NCBI GenBank assembly: GCA_025526995.1
Contig: JAHLKG010000009.1
Coordinates: 1,033,903-1,097,902 of the forward strand
Length of the DNA: 64,000 nucleotides
Source of the DNA: Powellomyces hirtus
Taxonomy: Eukaryota > Chytridiomycota > Chytridiomycetes > Spizellomycetales > Powellomycetaceae
Direction: 5' to 3'
In this document: in pieces, positions 56,096 through 64,000 of the stretch
How the letters are laid out: the number at the start of each line of letters is the position of its first letter
How positions within the stretch are numbered: position 1 is the first letter of the stretch
Program-made: the position numbers and the translations under genes
Notes under the pieces: generated by a model
Told to the model about the DNA's origin: nothing
Database searches by the model: none
What the model saw: only the letters and a program-made list of their open reading frames with translations

Positions 56096-57843
56096 ATGGC
56101 AGACGAAACAACTCCAGTGACTCCTCAGGGGGTCAAACAAACGTCAAGCGGAACTCCAGTCAGTCAGCAAAGCGCATTTCCGCAAAGCACAACTCCAGTT
56201 TCGCACCGCCAGCAAAGTGCATTTCCACAAAACACACTCCAGTTTCGCACTGCCAGCAAAGTGCATTTCCGCAAAGTGCAACTCCACTCGGTCATCAGAG
56301 CGCATTTCCGCAAAGCGCAATCCAAGTGCTACACGGCTATCAGGACGGCTTCCAGCCAGCACCCAACTACTCCGGTTATTTTTTGCATCCAACATATACG
56401 CCAGGCGCAGGACCGCTGTGAGATGGCCATAAAGGCACATATACATACATATCTTTTTCGGCTAGTAAAAAGCCATATCCTACATACAGGCACACGCGCC
56501 TCATAAGTGACTTACGTCACCCCCATAATCACAAACCCCGCAGTTTCAGCACTGCCAAGAAATCACCCACGTTACTATAGATAGACACAAATATCCTATA
56601 TACGAGGAAGGGAAAAATCCCCCCTCTTCCAACAACACACGCAATTTTACTCTCTTCACCTTCATATCATCTAAATTCCGGACCTCCTATCGCTTGCCTC
56701 ATCTTCAGAGAACTACTCGTTCAATTCTTCCGCCTGGAAAAGCAGGCACCTCACAACCCCAGTACAATCAAAACGCTCAGCCTTATCCTTTGAAAACGTA
56801 CAACGGTTTTTCACTCAGTCCCACACCGCAATTACGTTCTTTGGCAAGAAGTCGTTCACAAAACGTACTTCCTGACACTGCATCTGAGTCCTCTGGTTCT
56901 TGCAGGCCCGTTTTTAAAGCGTGCTAAGATCAAGCATTGTGTCGGGCGTAGATCGAGGTTTCTGAAGACCTTACCGTTGGAAGCGATCAAAAAAGCAATA
57001 CATTCTGGCAAAGAATTACTGAAGCATACATTGAGGATGTGCCAGAGAATTCCGCGGTCCGCACATAAAAGTCATTGAGCCATCGCTGGACCTACTTTCG
57101 CCCTTCTGTCAACAAGTTTGTTGGAAGTTATATAAGCACTGAGCGCTCTCTGCCATCTGGAACTATGCGCGAGGAGGTTATACCTCTGGCACTTCAGACC
57201 TATCAACAAAAAGAGGGCCGCGCTTTCAGCTTTTTGCATTGCTGGGACAATATTGGAGAAGTGCCCTCAGTAAGAATGTAAATACATGCTAATGTAGACT
57301 TGTTTACACTAATGCGCACTACGCTATTGCAGTTTTAGGTCTACACCCCCTGTTAAACTAGACAAAAGCGGATCGATGGAACACTTTGAAGAACAGCCTA
57401 TTAGGACAAAGCAAGCCAAGCGTCTGGCTCAAAAGGATGCAGGCGCAAAGGATGCATCAGCGATTGCCGAATTGAAGAAACGCAAACTTGAATCTCACAT
57501 TGGATTAATCGAAAACATGAAAGAACAGCAAACTGAGATAACGGAGCACCAGGCAAAGCAGTTACGCTATTCCAATGTCAAAGATGTCGTTACTCTGTTT
57601 GGCAAAGACAGCTCCCCAGCAAAGCAGGCTATTTATGACTTGCAGCTGTACTTGCGCATGACCAGAGAGCGAGAACATCAAAAGTGCACTAATGACGAGC
57701 ACATTATCGCAAAGCATATTGCTGCAGAGCAGATTAATGTAGAGCGTGATAACACGGAGGGTATTGAAGCAGACCGCATTGAAGTAGAGCACCTTAATGC
57801 AGAGCGCTTTAACGCAGAGCACATTAGAGGGTTTCAAAGCTGA
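56096..57843 (+). pseudogene. Harbinger-type Myb/SANT (NAM-associated) protein gene with nonsense codons
   Basis: The N-terminal part (MADETTPVTPQGVKQTSSG) is Gln/Pro-rich and holds a DNA repeat of about 45 bp (QQSAFPQ units), one unit of 44 bp shifting the frame. A Myb/SANT-like domain follows at 56925-57277: ALCRA, stop, IEVSEDLTVGSDQKSNTFWQ, then KSLSHRWTYFRPSVNKFVG and FSFLHCWDNIGEVPS. An intron at 57278-57338 leads to RTKQAKRLAQKDAG and a coiled coil ending in five-residue repeats such as IEADR-IEVEH-LNAER-FNAEH. In-frame stops are TAA at 56925, TAG at 56949 (where relatives have Trp) and TAA at 57066. This arrangement is known from PIF/Harbinger transposon accessory proteins and plant NAM-associated proteins. 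No DDE nuclease is nearby. Confidence 0.75.
57685..57829 (+). repeat. 15 bp coding minisatellite encoding five-residue repeats
   Basis: The end of the Myb/SANT ORF repeats a 15 bp unit close to ATTAATGCAGAGCGC about eight times, giving residues of the form hydrophobic-x-Ala/Val-Glu-basic. Mirror copy at 59114-59258. Confidence 0.75.
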
Positions 57844-58178
57844 GTTGTATCCCTAAAATAGCAACGGGTTTTTTTGTTTTAGTGGAACAAGGTTTTTTGG
57901 CCGGTCTAGCTGATGTAAGCAACTTCAGCTTTGAAACAAAAATTGCAGGTCGACGTTGTAAGAGTGACGTTGCAACAAAAAAAAAAATGCAGATGGATCA
58001 GATGGATCAGATGGATCAAATGTGGATGAGAGTGAGGGGTGAAATATGAGTACAACACTGCTGCTAGGCAACTACAATGTTGCGAAATGTTGCAAGAGGA
58101 CCGCCAAAACGTTGTAAGGTCCTTAACTCTGCTCTCGAGCAGAGGTAACGAAAAACGTTGTAAGTGGGTTTAGACCGT
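57844..58178. other. Subtelomeric spacer between the Myb/SANT gene and the telomere array
   Basis: 335 bp without a gene. Contains a GATGGATCA triple repeat (57992-58018) and an A-run of 12 (57979-57989 region). Confidence 0.6.
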
Positions 58179-58405
58179 GGTTAGGGTTAGGGTTAGGGTT
58201 AGGGTTAGGGTTAGGGTTAGGGTTAGGGTTAGGGTTAGGTTAGGGTTAGGGTTAGGGTTAGGTTAGGGTTAGGGTTAGGGTTAGGTTAGGGTTAGGGTTA
58301 GGGTTAGGGTTAGGGTTAGGGTTAGGGTTAGGGTTAGGGTTAGGGTTAGGGTTAGGGTTAGGGTTAGGGTTAGGGTTAGGGTTAGGGTTAGGGTTAGGGT
58401 TAGGG

Positions 58406-58446
<41 letters not shown>

Positions 58447-58455
58447 GGTTAGGGT
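58179..58455 (+). repeat. Telomere array, TTAGGG on the plus strand
   Basis: About 46 units of GGGTTA over 277 bp with four or five variant units (GGTTA, GGGTTTA). This orientation is that of a right chromosome end. Confidence 0.97.
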
Positions 58456-58501
58456 CACAACCACAACGGAACGCTTAGCAAAGAAAGTTACCCACTAACC
58501 A
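58456..58501. other. Non-telomeric spacer at the palindrome axis
   Basis: 46 bp (CACAACCACAACGGAACGCT ...) between two opposing telomere arrays; the axis at 58471.5 falls inside it. It is not self-complementary and has no counterpart in the arms that I can see. It could be filler at a fusion joint, foreign linker sequence or misread telomere. Confidence 0.85.
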
Positions 58502-58703
58502 CTAACCCTAACCCTAACCCTAACCCTAACCCTAGACCCCTAAAAACCTAAGAGCCTAACCCTAACCCTAACCTAAGTACCCTAACCCTAACCCTAACCC
58601 TAACCCTAACCCTAACCCTAACCCTAACCGTAAACCCTAACCTAACCCTAAACCCTAACCCTACCCCTAACCCTAACCCTAACCCTACCTAAACCCTAAC
58701 CTA

Positions 58704-58739
<36 letters not shown>

Positions 58740-58764
58740 CCCTAACCCTAACCCTACCCTAACC
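58502..58764 (-). repeat. Telomere array, CCCTAA on the plus strand
   Basis: About 263 bp of CCCTAA units, the orientation of a left chromosome end. It is clearly noisier than the opposing array, with units such as CCCCTAAAAACCTAAGAGCC at 58535-58555 and several CCTAA, CCCTACC and AAACCC variants. Confidence 0.97.
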
Positions 58765-59099
58765 ACGGTCTAAACCCACTTACAACGTTTTTCGTTACCT
58801 CTGCTCGAGAGCAGAGTTAAGGACCTTACAACGTTTTGGCGGTCCTCTTGCAACATTTCGCAACATTGTAGTTGCCTAGCAGCAGTGTTGTACTCATATT
58901 TCACCCCTCACTCTCATCCACATTTGATCCATCTGATCCATCTGATCCATCTGCATTTTTTTTTTTGTTGCAACGTCACTCTTACAACGTCGACCTGCAA
59001 TTTTTGTTTCAAAGCTGAAGTTGCTTACATCAGCTAGACCGGCCAAAAAACCTTGTTCCACTAAAACAAAAAAACCCGTTGCTATTTTAGGGATACAAC

Positions 59100-60847
59100 T
59101 CAGCTTTGAAACCCTCTAATGTGCTCTGCGTTAAAGCGCTCTGCATTAAGGTGCTCTACTTCAATGCGGTCTGCTTCAATACCCTCCGTGTTATCACGCT
59201 CTACATTAATCTGCTCTGCAGCAATATGCTTTGCGATAATGTGCTCGTCATTAGTGCACTTTTGATGTTCTCGCTCTCTGGTCATGCGCAAGTACAGCTG
59301 CAAGTCATAAATAGCCTGCTTTGCTGGGGAGCTGTCTTTGCCAAACAGAGTAACGACATCTTTGACATTGGAATAGCGTAACTGCTTTGCCTGGTGCTCC
59401 GTTATCTCAGTTTGCTGTTCTTTCATGTTTTCGATTAATCCAATGTGAGATTCAAGTTTGCGTTTCTTCAATTCGGCAATCGCTGATGCATCCTTTGCGC
59501 CTGCATCCTTTTGAGCCAGACGCTTGGCTTGCTTTGTCCTAATAGGCTGTTCTTCAAAGTGTTCCATCGATCCGCTTTTGTCTAGTTTAACAGGGGGTGT
59601 AGACCTAAAACTGCAATAGCGTAGTGCGCATTAGTGTAAACAAGTCTACATTAGCATGTATTTACATTCTTACTGAGGGCACTTCTCCAATATTGTCCCA
59701 GCAATGCAAAAAGCTGAAAGCGCGGCCCTCTTTTTGTTGATAGGTCTGAAGTGCCAGAGGTATAACCTCCTCGCGCATAGTTCCAGATGGCAGAGAGCGC
59801 TCAGTGCTTATATAACTTCCAACAAACTTGTTGACAGAAGGGCGAAAGTAGGTCCAGCGATGGCTCAATGACTTTTATGTGCGGACCGCGGAATTCTCTG
59901 GCACATCCTCAATGTATGCTTCAGTAATTCTTTGCCAGAATGTATTGCTTTTTTGATCGCTTCCAACGGTAAGGTCTTCAGAAACCTCGATCTACGCCCG
60001 ACACAATGCTTGATCTTAGCACGCTTTAAAAACGGGCCTGCAAGAACCAGAGGACTCAGATGCAGTGTCAGGAAGTACGTTTTGTGAACGACTTCTTGCC
60101 AAAGAACGTAATTGCGGTGTGGGACTGAGTGAAAAACCGTTGTACGTTTTCAAAGGATAAGGCTGAGCGTTTTGATTGTACTGGGGTTGTGAGGTGCCTG
60201 CTTTTCCAGGCGGAAGAATTGAACGAGTAGTTCTCTGAAGATGAGGCAAGCGATAGGAGGTCCGGAATTTAGATGATATGAAGGTGAAGAGAGTAAAATT
60301 GCGTGTGTTGTTGGAAGAGGGGGGATTTTTCCCTTCCTCGTATATAGGATATTTGTGTCTATCTATAGTAACGTGGGTGATTTCTTGGCAGTGCTGAAAC
60401 TGCGGGGTTTGTGATTATGGGGGTGACGTAAGTCACTTATGAGGCGCGTGTGCCTGTATGTAGGATATGGCTTTTTACTAGCCGAAAAAGATATGTATGT
60501 ATATGTGCCTTTATGGCCATCTCACAGCGGTCCTGCGCCTGGCGTATATGTTGGATGCAAAAAATAACCGGAGTAGTTGGGTGCTGGCTGGAAGCCGTCC
60601 TGATAGCCGTGTAGCACTTGGATTGCGCTTTGCGGAAATGCGCTCTGATGACCGAGTGGAGTTGCACTTTGCGGAAATGCACTTTGCTGGCAGTGCGAAA
60701 CTGGAGTGTGTTTTGTGGAAATGCACTTTGCTGGCGGTGCGAAACTGGAGTTGTGCTTTGCGGAAATGCGCTTTGCTGACTGACTGGAGTTCCGCTTGAC
60801 GTTTGTTTGACCCCCTGAGGAGTCACTGGAGTTGTTTCGTCTGCCAT
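59100..60847 (-). pseudogene. Right-arm copy of the Harbinger-type Myb/SANT pseudogene
   Basis: Mirror image of 56096-57843 with the same three nonsense codons and the same frame-shifting 44 bp repeat unit. The damage therefore predates the duplication, or the two arms are one sequence read twice. Confidence 0.75.
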
Positions 60848-61198
60848 TTGTTTGTCAATGCTCGCGTTGTGTTTTCAGTTTATGTTCCAGCAGTCAACCC
60901 CACTGGATGCTTCAAGTTTTCGAGCTGTAATATGCCATTCAGATGGCAACAGCACCCATGAAACCCTTGTAAATCCCCCATATGAAAGTTGGGGTCTCAA
61001 AAGTTCATCCTCCCCTATAGCATCAGCAAACGCGGTCCGATATTGCTACATTTTGTGCAACAGGGCCATCTGAATCCCAAATCGCTTCGTTTCAGCTGAA
61101 TTCTGAGGTCCCGGTGGTGTTGAAAATCGCTTCGAACGCGTCCTTCAAAAAGTCAACACGCAAAAACCTGGCTTTTCAGCCGACCGCTGGTGATGCTC

Positions 61199-61257
61199 TT
61201 AGGGAGATAGTCCACATCACTACTATGGTGGTATTTGGACGCGGGGCGTATGACACC
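61199..61257 (+). repeat. Right-arm copy of the 60 bp repeat
   Basis: Plus strand begins TTAGGGAGATAGTCCACATC and ends GGGGCGTATGACACC; mirror of 55686-55744. Confidence 0.85.
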
Positions 61258-61315
61258 GGCACAGGGGTGTCTCGTTGAATCCATCCGTCTGACTTTGACG
61301 TGCGAGTCTGCATTT

Positions 61316-62518
61316 TTACACGATGAGTTCCGACAACGAAGGGGCTTGAGATGCAGGCCTGGCATGGTCATGGACCCCTCCATGGACTTCAAGGATCTCG
61401 ATGTCGTCCGTCCTGTCCTTGCTTGGCTTGCCCCACTTTCCAATGTGCCTCACCGGCTCGCTGGAGCGGTGCCAGTGGTACATGTAAAACTCGCTTCCAC
61501 CGATCAGGAGACCCCCACCCACGATGTTTCCCAAAGCAACGGCGAAGATGTTGGCAAGCATGCCGCCCACGGTGACCGGAGCGCCATACATCCAGCCAAT
61601 GGGAATGTAGTACATATTGGCGACGCAGTGCTCCCAGCCCGTGGCAGCGAAAGTGGCGATCGGCAGGTAAAGTCCCAGAATCTTACCGGTGACGTCACGT
61701 GCGGCAAGACCCAGAAAAAAGGAGAGACAGACGAGTGCGTTTGCTGGAATGCCCATCAGAAACGCCTTGTAGAAGGGCAGCTGAACTTTGCGTGTGGCGA
61801 CCGCAATCACATAGGAGCGAAACGGTTCCGGTTCGAACAAGTCGGTCAAGTAGCCCAGCAGGTAGGCAGTTAGCGCGCAGGCGGCAAAGTTGGCGCAGAA
61901 CACAACGGTCCAGTTGACCATGACGTCTCTAGTCGTCACCTTGCGGTTGAGCCATGCGACTACCATGATCATCGTGTTTCCGGTGAAGAGCTCCCCTCCG
62001 AAGAGCACGATGAAAACGATCCCGACGGGAAAAGTGACGCCAAGCAGCAACTTTGAGAGCACCGGCCAGGACGCCCGTATGTTCGCCGGCACGCCGCCAA
62101 CGATCTGCTGCGCAAACATTCCAGCAAAGGCCACCCAGATGCCGGCCAGCAGGCCGAGGAAGATGAGGTGATCGACGGAAATGCGGCTCTTTGTAATGCC
62201 CAGCGTGGTGACAGCCACCTCCAGTTCCGCCCCGGTGTTGTAGTCGCGCGGCAACGGCGGAACGGCTTCTCCAGTGTTGGCCCCTGCTGATTGCGCCCTG
62301 TGGACACGGACCGCTGCCCCGTGCGGAGCGACGTGCGGAGCGACGACCGAGATGGTGGCGCGGCGTTCCACGCCGGTTGCGGGGTTGCGTGCAGTTGCCT
62401 GGGCCACATAAGTCTTGGGCAACGGAGCGCAGTGAGCAGGAAGGTTGCAGCAAGACTGATTGTAGACGGGGGCCGTTGGGTTGACGACAGCCGCCACCAG
62501 TTTCTTATTGGGCGACAT
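61316..62518 (-). CDS. Formate/nitrite transporter (FNT family), right-arm copy
   Basis: The encoded 400 aa protein is the same as that at 54425-55627, with the same start, stop and motifs (GGELFTGNTM, GWEHCVANMYYIPIGW, GNIVGGG). No difference was noticed between the two copies. If the palindrome is real, this is a second identical gene per chromosome joint, which would imply a very recent event or gene conversion. If the palindrome is a fold-back artefact, the gene exists once. Neighbours are mirror images: the Tc1-like element upstream and the 60 bp repeat downstream. Confidence 0.9.
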   Translation of the reverse strand: MSPNKKLVAAVVNPTAPVYNQSCCNLPAHCAPLPKTYVAQATARNPATGVERRATISVVAPHVAPHGAAVRVHRAQSAGANTGEAVPPLPRDYNTGAELEVAVTTLGITKSRISVDHLIFLGLLAGIWVAFAGMFAQQIVGGVPANIRASWPVLSKLLLGVTFPVGIVFIVLFGGELFTGNTMIMVVAWLNRKVTTRDVMVNWTVVFCANFAACALTAYLLGYLTDLFEPEPFRSYVIAVATRKVQLPFYKAFLMGIPANALVCLSFFLGLAARDVTGKILGLYLPIATFAATGWEHCVANMYYIPIGWMYGAPVTVGGMLANIFAVALGNIVGGGLLIGGSEFYMYHWHRSSEPVRHIGKWGKPSKDRTDDIEILEVHGGVHDHARPASQAPSLSELIV

Positions 62519-62554
62519 ACGTTAACGGGAGTGTGAGAAAGGAACATGTTCGTA

Positions 62555-63949
62555 CCGTGCCCTCCAAGAAAGACGCGGACCCCTCTGGATGATATTCCCA
62601 GTCACATGACTCAGAAACGCGATATCCGCAATATCATCACTGTCACAAGGCTGACTCTAGTCTAGTCTACAGTCGGTGGACAAAAGTGTAGACCATGCGA
62701 GTCAGAGACGCGACTGCCGATAATCACCGCCTAAGGGGGCTGCACATATTTGTCCATCGACTGTAGTCCAGATTCTGCAAGATGCTGGGCTCCATTGCAG
62801 CCCAGATATCTTCTACTTCTAATTCCAGCTGCACCCAAGAGGTAGGTTTGGGTTGGAGACTATAAATACGCCGTTTCAAGATAGCCCAGAGATTTTCAAT
62901 GGGGTTTAAATCAGGGCTGTTGGCTAGCCACTTCATGATGATGCTTCGATGGTTCGGATCAGAGTTAAACCATTCAATAGTTTCCTATGAAACATGAATC
63001 TTTGCGTTATCTTGCTGAAAGATACATTCAGAATGAGCAGATACTTCTCTCCAGAATGGCATGCAATGCTCTGTCAAATGCTTGATATAAGCCTCTGAAT
63101 CAATTCCTCGACTTTTGCCCTTTTTCTTGTGCTTTTCAGTTGGCAGCAGTGCAATCATCCTGTTGATTTGAACGAGCTCTGGTTCCTATAAAACAACCCC
63201 AGAACATTACTGTAACACCTTTTCTCAAAATAGGCTGCATGCATTCTTGTGAATAGTGCTCATCGGGCTGTCGCCAAACACGTTAACGGTACTGTCCCCC
63301 AATCTGGATTGCAGCCTCGTCTGTCCATATGACACAGCTCCAATCCTCAGCTGTCCAATGAGCATGTGCTAAAACAAACAACAGATGGTCACGCCTATGC
63401 TGTAAAGTCATGGTAGGATCCACAGGCAGCCCAATAGTTCCTAACACAAAGAAAAAAAGTTCCATAGCTTTTGAAGGTATTTTTGCTGACTCTAAAGCCG
63501 GCACATCATAAAAAAGATTCAATAGCTCCTTTAGTGTCTTCCTTCGTCCAACTGTTGTTATTATTTCCTGCAACAGTGGGACAATGTCCACAGAGTGTGC
63601 CAGCTTCTTTCTTCTTGGGGGTTTTTTGGTTTCATACGTTCTTTTTTCTTTCCAAAGTTTCCAAGTCCTTGTGACAGTTGATCTGGACACATTCTGCATG
63701 CGCGTCACCTCATTGATGCTTTTACCACTCCGACGCAACGCATGTAGCAGCGCGCTGTATGGAGTTCAGGGGTGCCATTACGCATGTGTAATGCTGCAAG
63801 AGATCTCGAGATCGCGTTGTTTGGCCGTTTGAGCTCGTCGCTGACAAGCCCTTACATAAGCTGTATGTCAGTGTGATCAGTTACAAATGAGTGACGTAAT
63901 TGTGGGGGGGAGGAGGAGGAGTCCGCGTCTTTCTTGAAGGGCACTGTAG
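62555..63949 (-). mobile_element. Right-arm copy of the Tc1/mariner-type element
   Basis: Mirror of 52994-54388, with the same TA-flanked terminal inverted repeats (CCGTGCCCTCCAAGAAAGAC at the inner end and the CAGTGCCCTTCAAGAAAGAC type at the outer end). Small indels distinguish its outer 0.5 kb from the left copy. Confidence 0.85.
62724..63786 (-). pseudogene. Right-arm copy of the Tc1/mariner transposase, inactivated
   Basis: Same triad regions (WTDEAAIQ, FQQDNAKIH, PDLNPIENLWAILKRR) and same stop after GGQYR as in the left copy. A one-base deletion and a one-base insertion, about 80 bp apart, replace the segment ECAGFRVSKNTFKSY of the left copy by DVPALESAKIPSKAM, and another deletion shifts the N-terminal frame. 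Confidence 0.8.
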
Positions 63950-64000
63950 CATCAAGTCCAGTCCAGTTGGATTAGGGGTTGTCCGTTACGCGTCTGGACC

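Larger units (their letters stand above)
52943..58178 (+). repeat. Left arm of a giant inverted repeat
   Basis: The segment is repeated in inverse orientation at 58765-64000, with the rule left + right = 116,943 holding for every landmark checked (transporter start 54425/62518 and end 55627/61316, ORF ends 57843/59100, 54219/62724). From about 53.6 kb to the axis no difference was noticed; a few single-base indels and substitutions occur between 52.94 and 53.53 kb. The true outer end cannot be seen because the window stops. Confidence 0.95.
58765..64000 (-). repeat. Right arm of the giant inverted repeat
   Basis: Mirror of 52943-58178. Sequence close to the axis, including all of the transporter gene and the Myb/SANT pseudogene, shows the same proteins and lengths. 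Differences noticed lie only between about 63.4 and 64.0 kb: one-base deletions or insertions at the TATGAATG/TATGATG, GTGGACC/GTGGATCC and CTACATAGCG/CTACATGCG sites and others nearer the edge. Confidence 0.95.

Noticed and set aside
56925..57068. Reassignment of TAA/TAG to sense codons to explain the open frames
   Set aside because: Confident genes in the same window end with TAA, TAG or TGA, so the standard code holds and the stops are better read as inactivating.
58258..58464. 68-codon ORF of alternating NPNPNP and TLTLTL
   Set aside because: It is just the translation of the telomere repeat.
54425..62518. The FNT genes as a CRISPR- or phage-like defence cassette because of the surrounding repeats
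   Set aside because: The repeats are transposon termini, a minisatellite and telomere arrays; there are no regularly spaced direct repeats with unique spacers.

Overview
The window reads as nuclear DNA of a fungus, most likely a zoosporic (chytrid-like) one. Genes are closely spaced, carry many short GT-AG introns (mostly 57-125 bp), and encode standard fungal proteins. There is a Fused/STK36-type kinase, a family tied to motile cilia and usually lost in non-flagellate fungi, and the telomere repeat is TTAGGG. The lineage is an inference; no rRNA or other marker gene is present.

Region 1-42 kb is a housekeeping neighbourhood. In order it holds a Sec7 Arf-GEF (cut by the left edge), a cyclophilin, UFD1, a FYVE protein, a CYSTM-like protein, the Fused kinase, GPHR, proteasome subunit alpha-3/PSMA4, a possible short luminal protein, HYPK, mitochondrial EF-Tu, a tRNA-Pro with a broken half copy beside it, a small CPxC protein, serine palmitoyltransferase LCB2, a full-length ABCB transporter and MCM4. 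For most of these the exon phases close exactly, so the models below are base-resolved. A decaying Cdc4-type WD40 gene lies head-to-head with MCM4.

Region 42.9-52.9 kb is gene-poor. It carries gene fragments on both strands, a gag-like ORF with one internal stop, and one striking intact gene: a GH15 glucoamylase with two C-terminal trefoil (P-type) domains.

Region 52.9-64 kb is one giant inverted repeat. Each arm of about 5.2 kb holds a degenerate Tc1/mariner element with terminal inverted repeats, an intact intronless formate/nitrite transporter gene and a Harbinger-type Myb/SANT (NAM-associated) gene with nonsense codons. The arms meet at two head-to-head telomere arrays, (TTAGGG)n then (CCCTAA)n, around a 46 bp non-telomeric spacer. 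Mirror coordinates always sum to 116,943. This is either a real telomere-to-telomere joint or inverted chromosome end, or a fold-back assembly artefact. Small indels confined to the outer end of the right arm favour the artefact but do not prove it.
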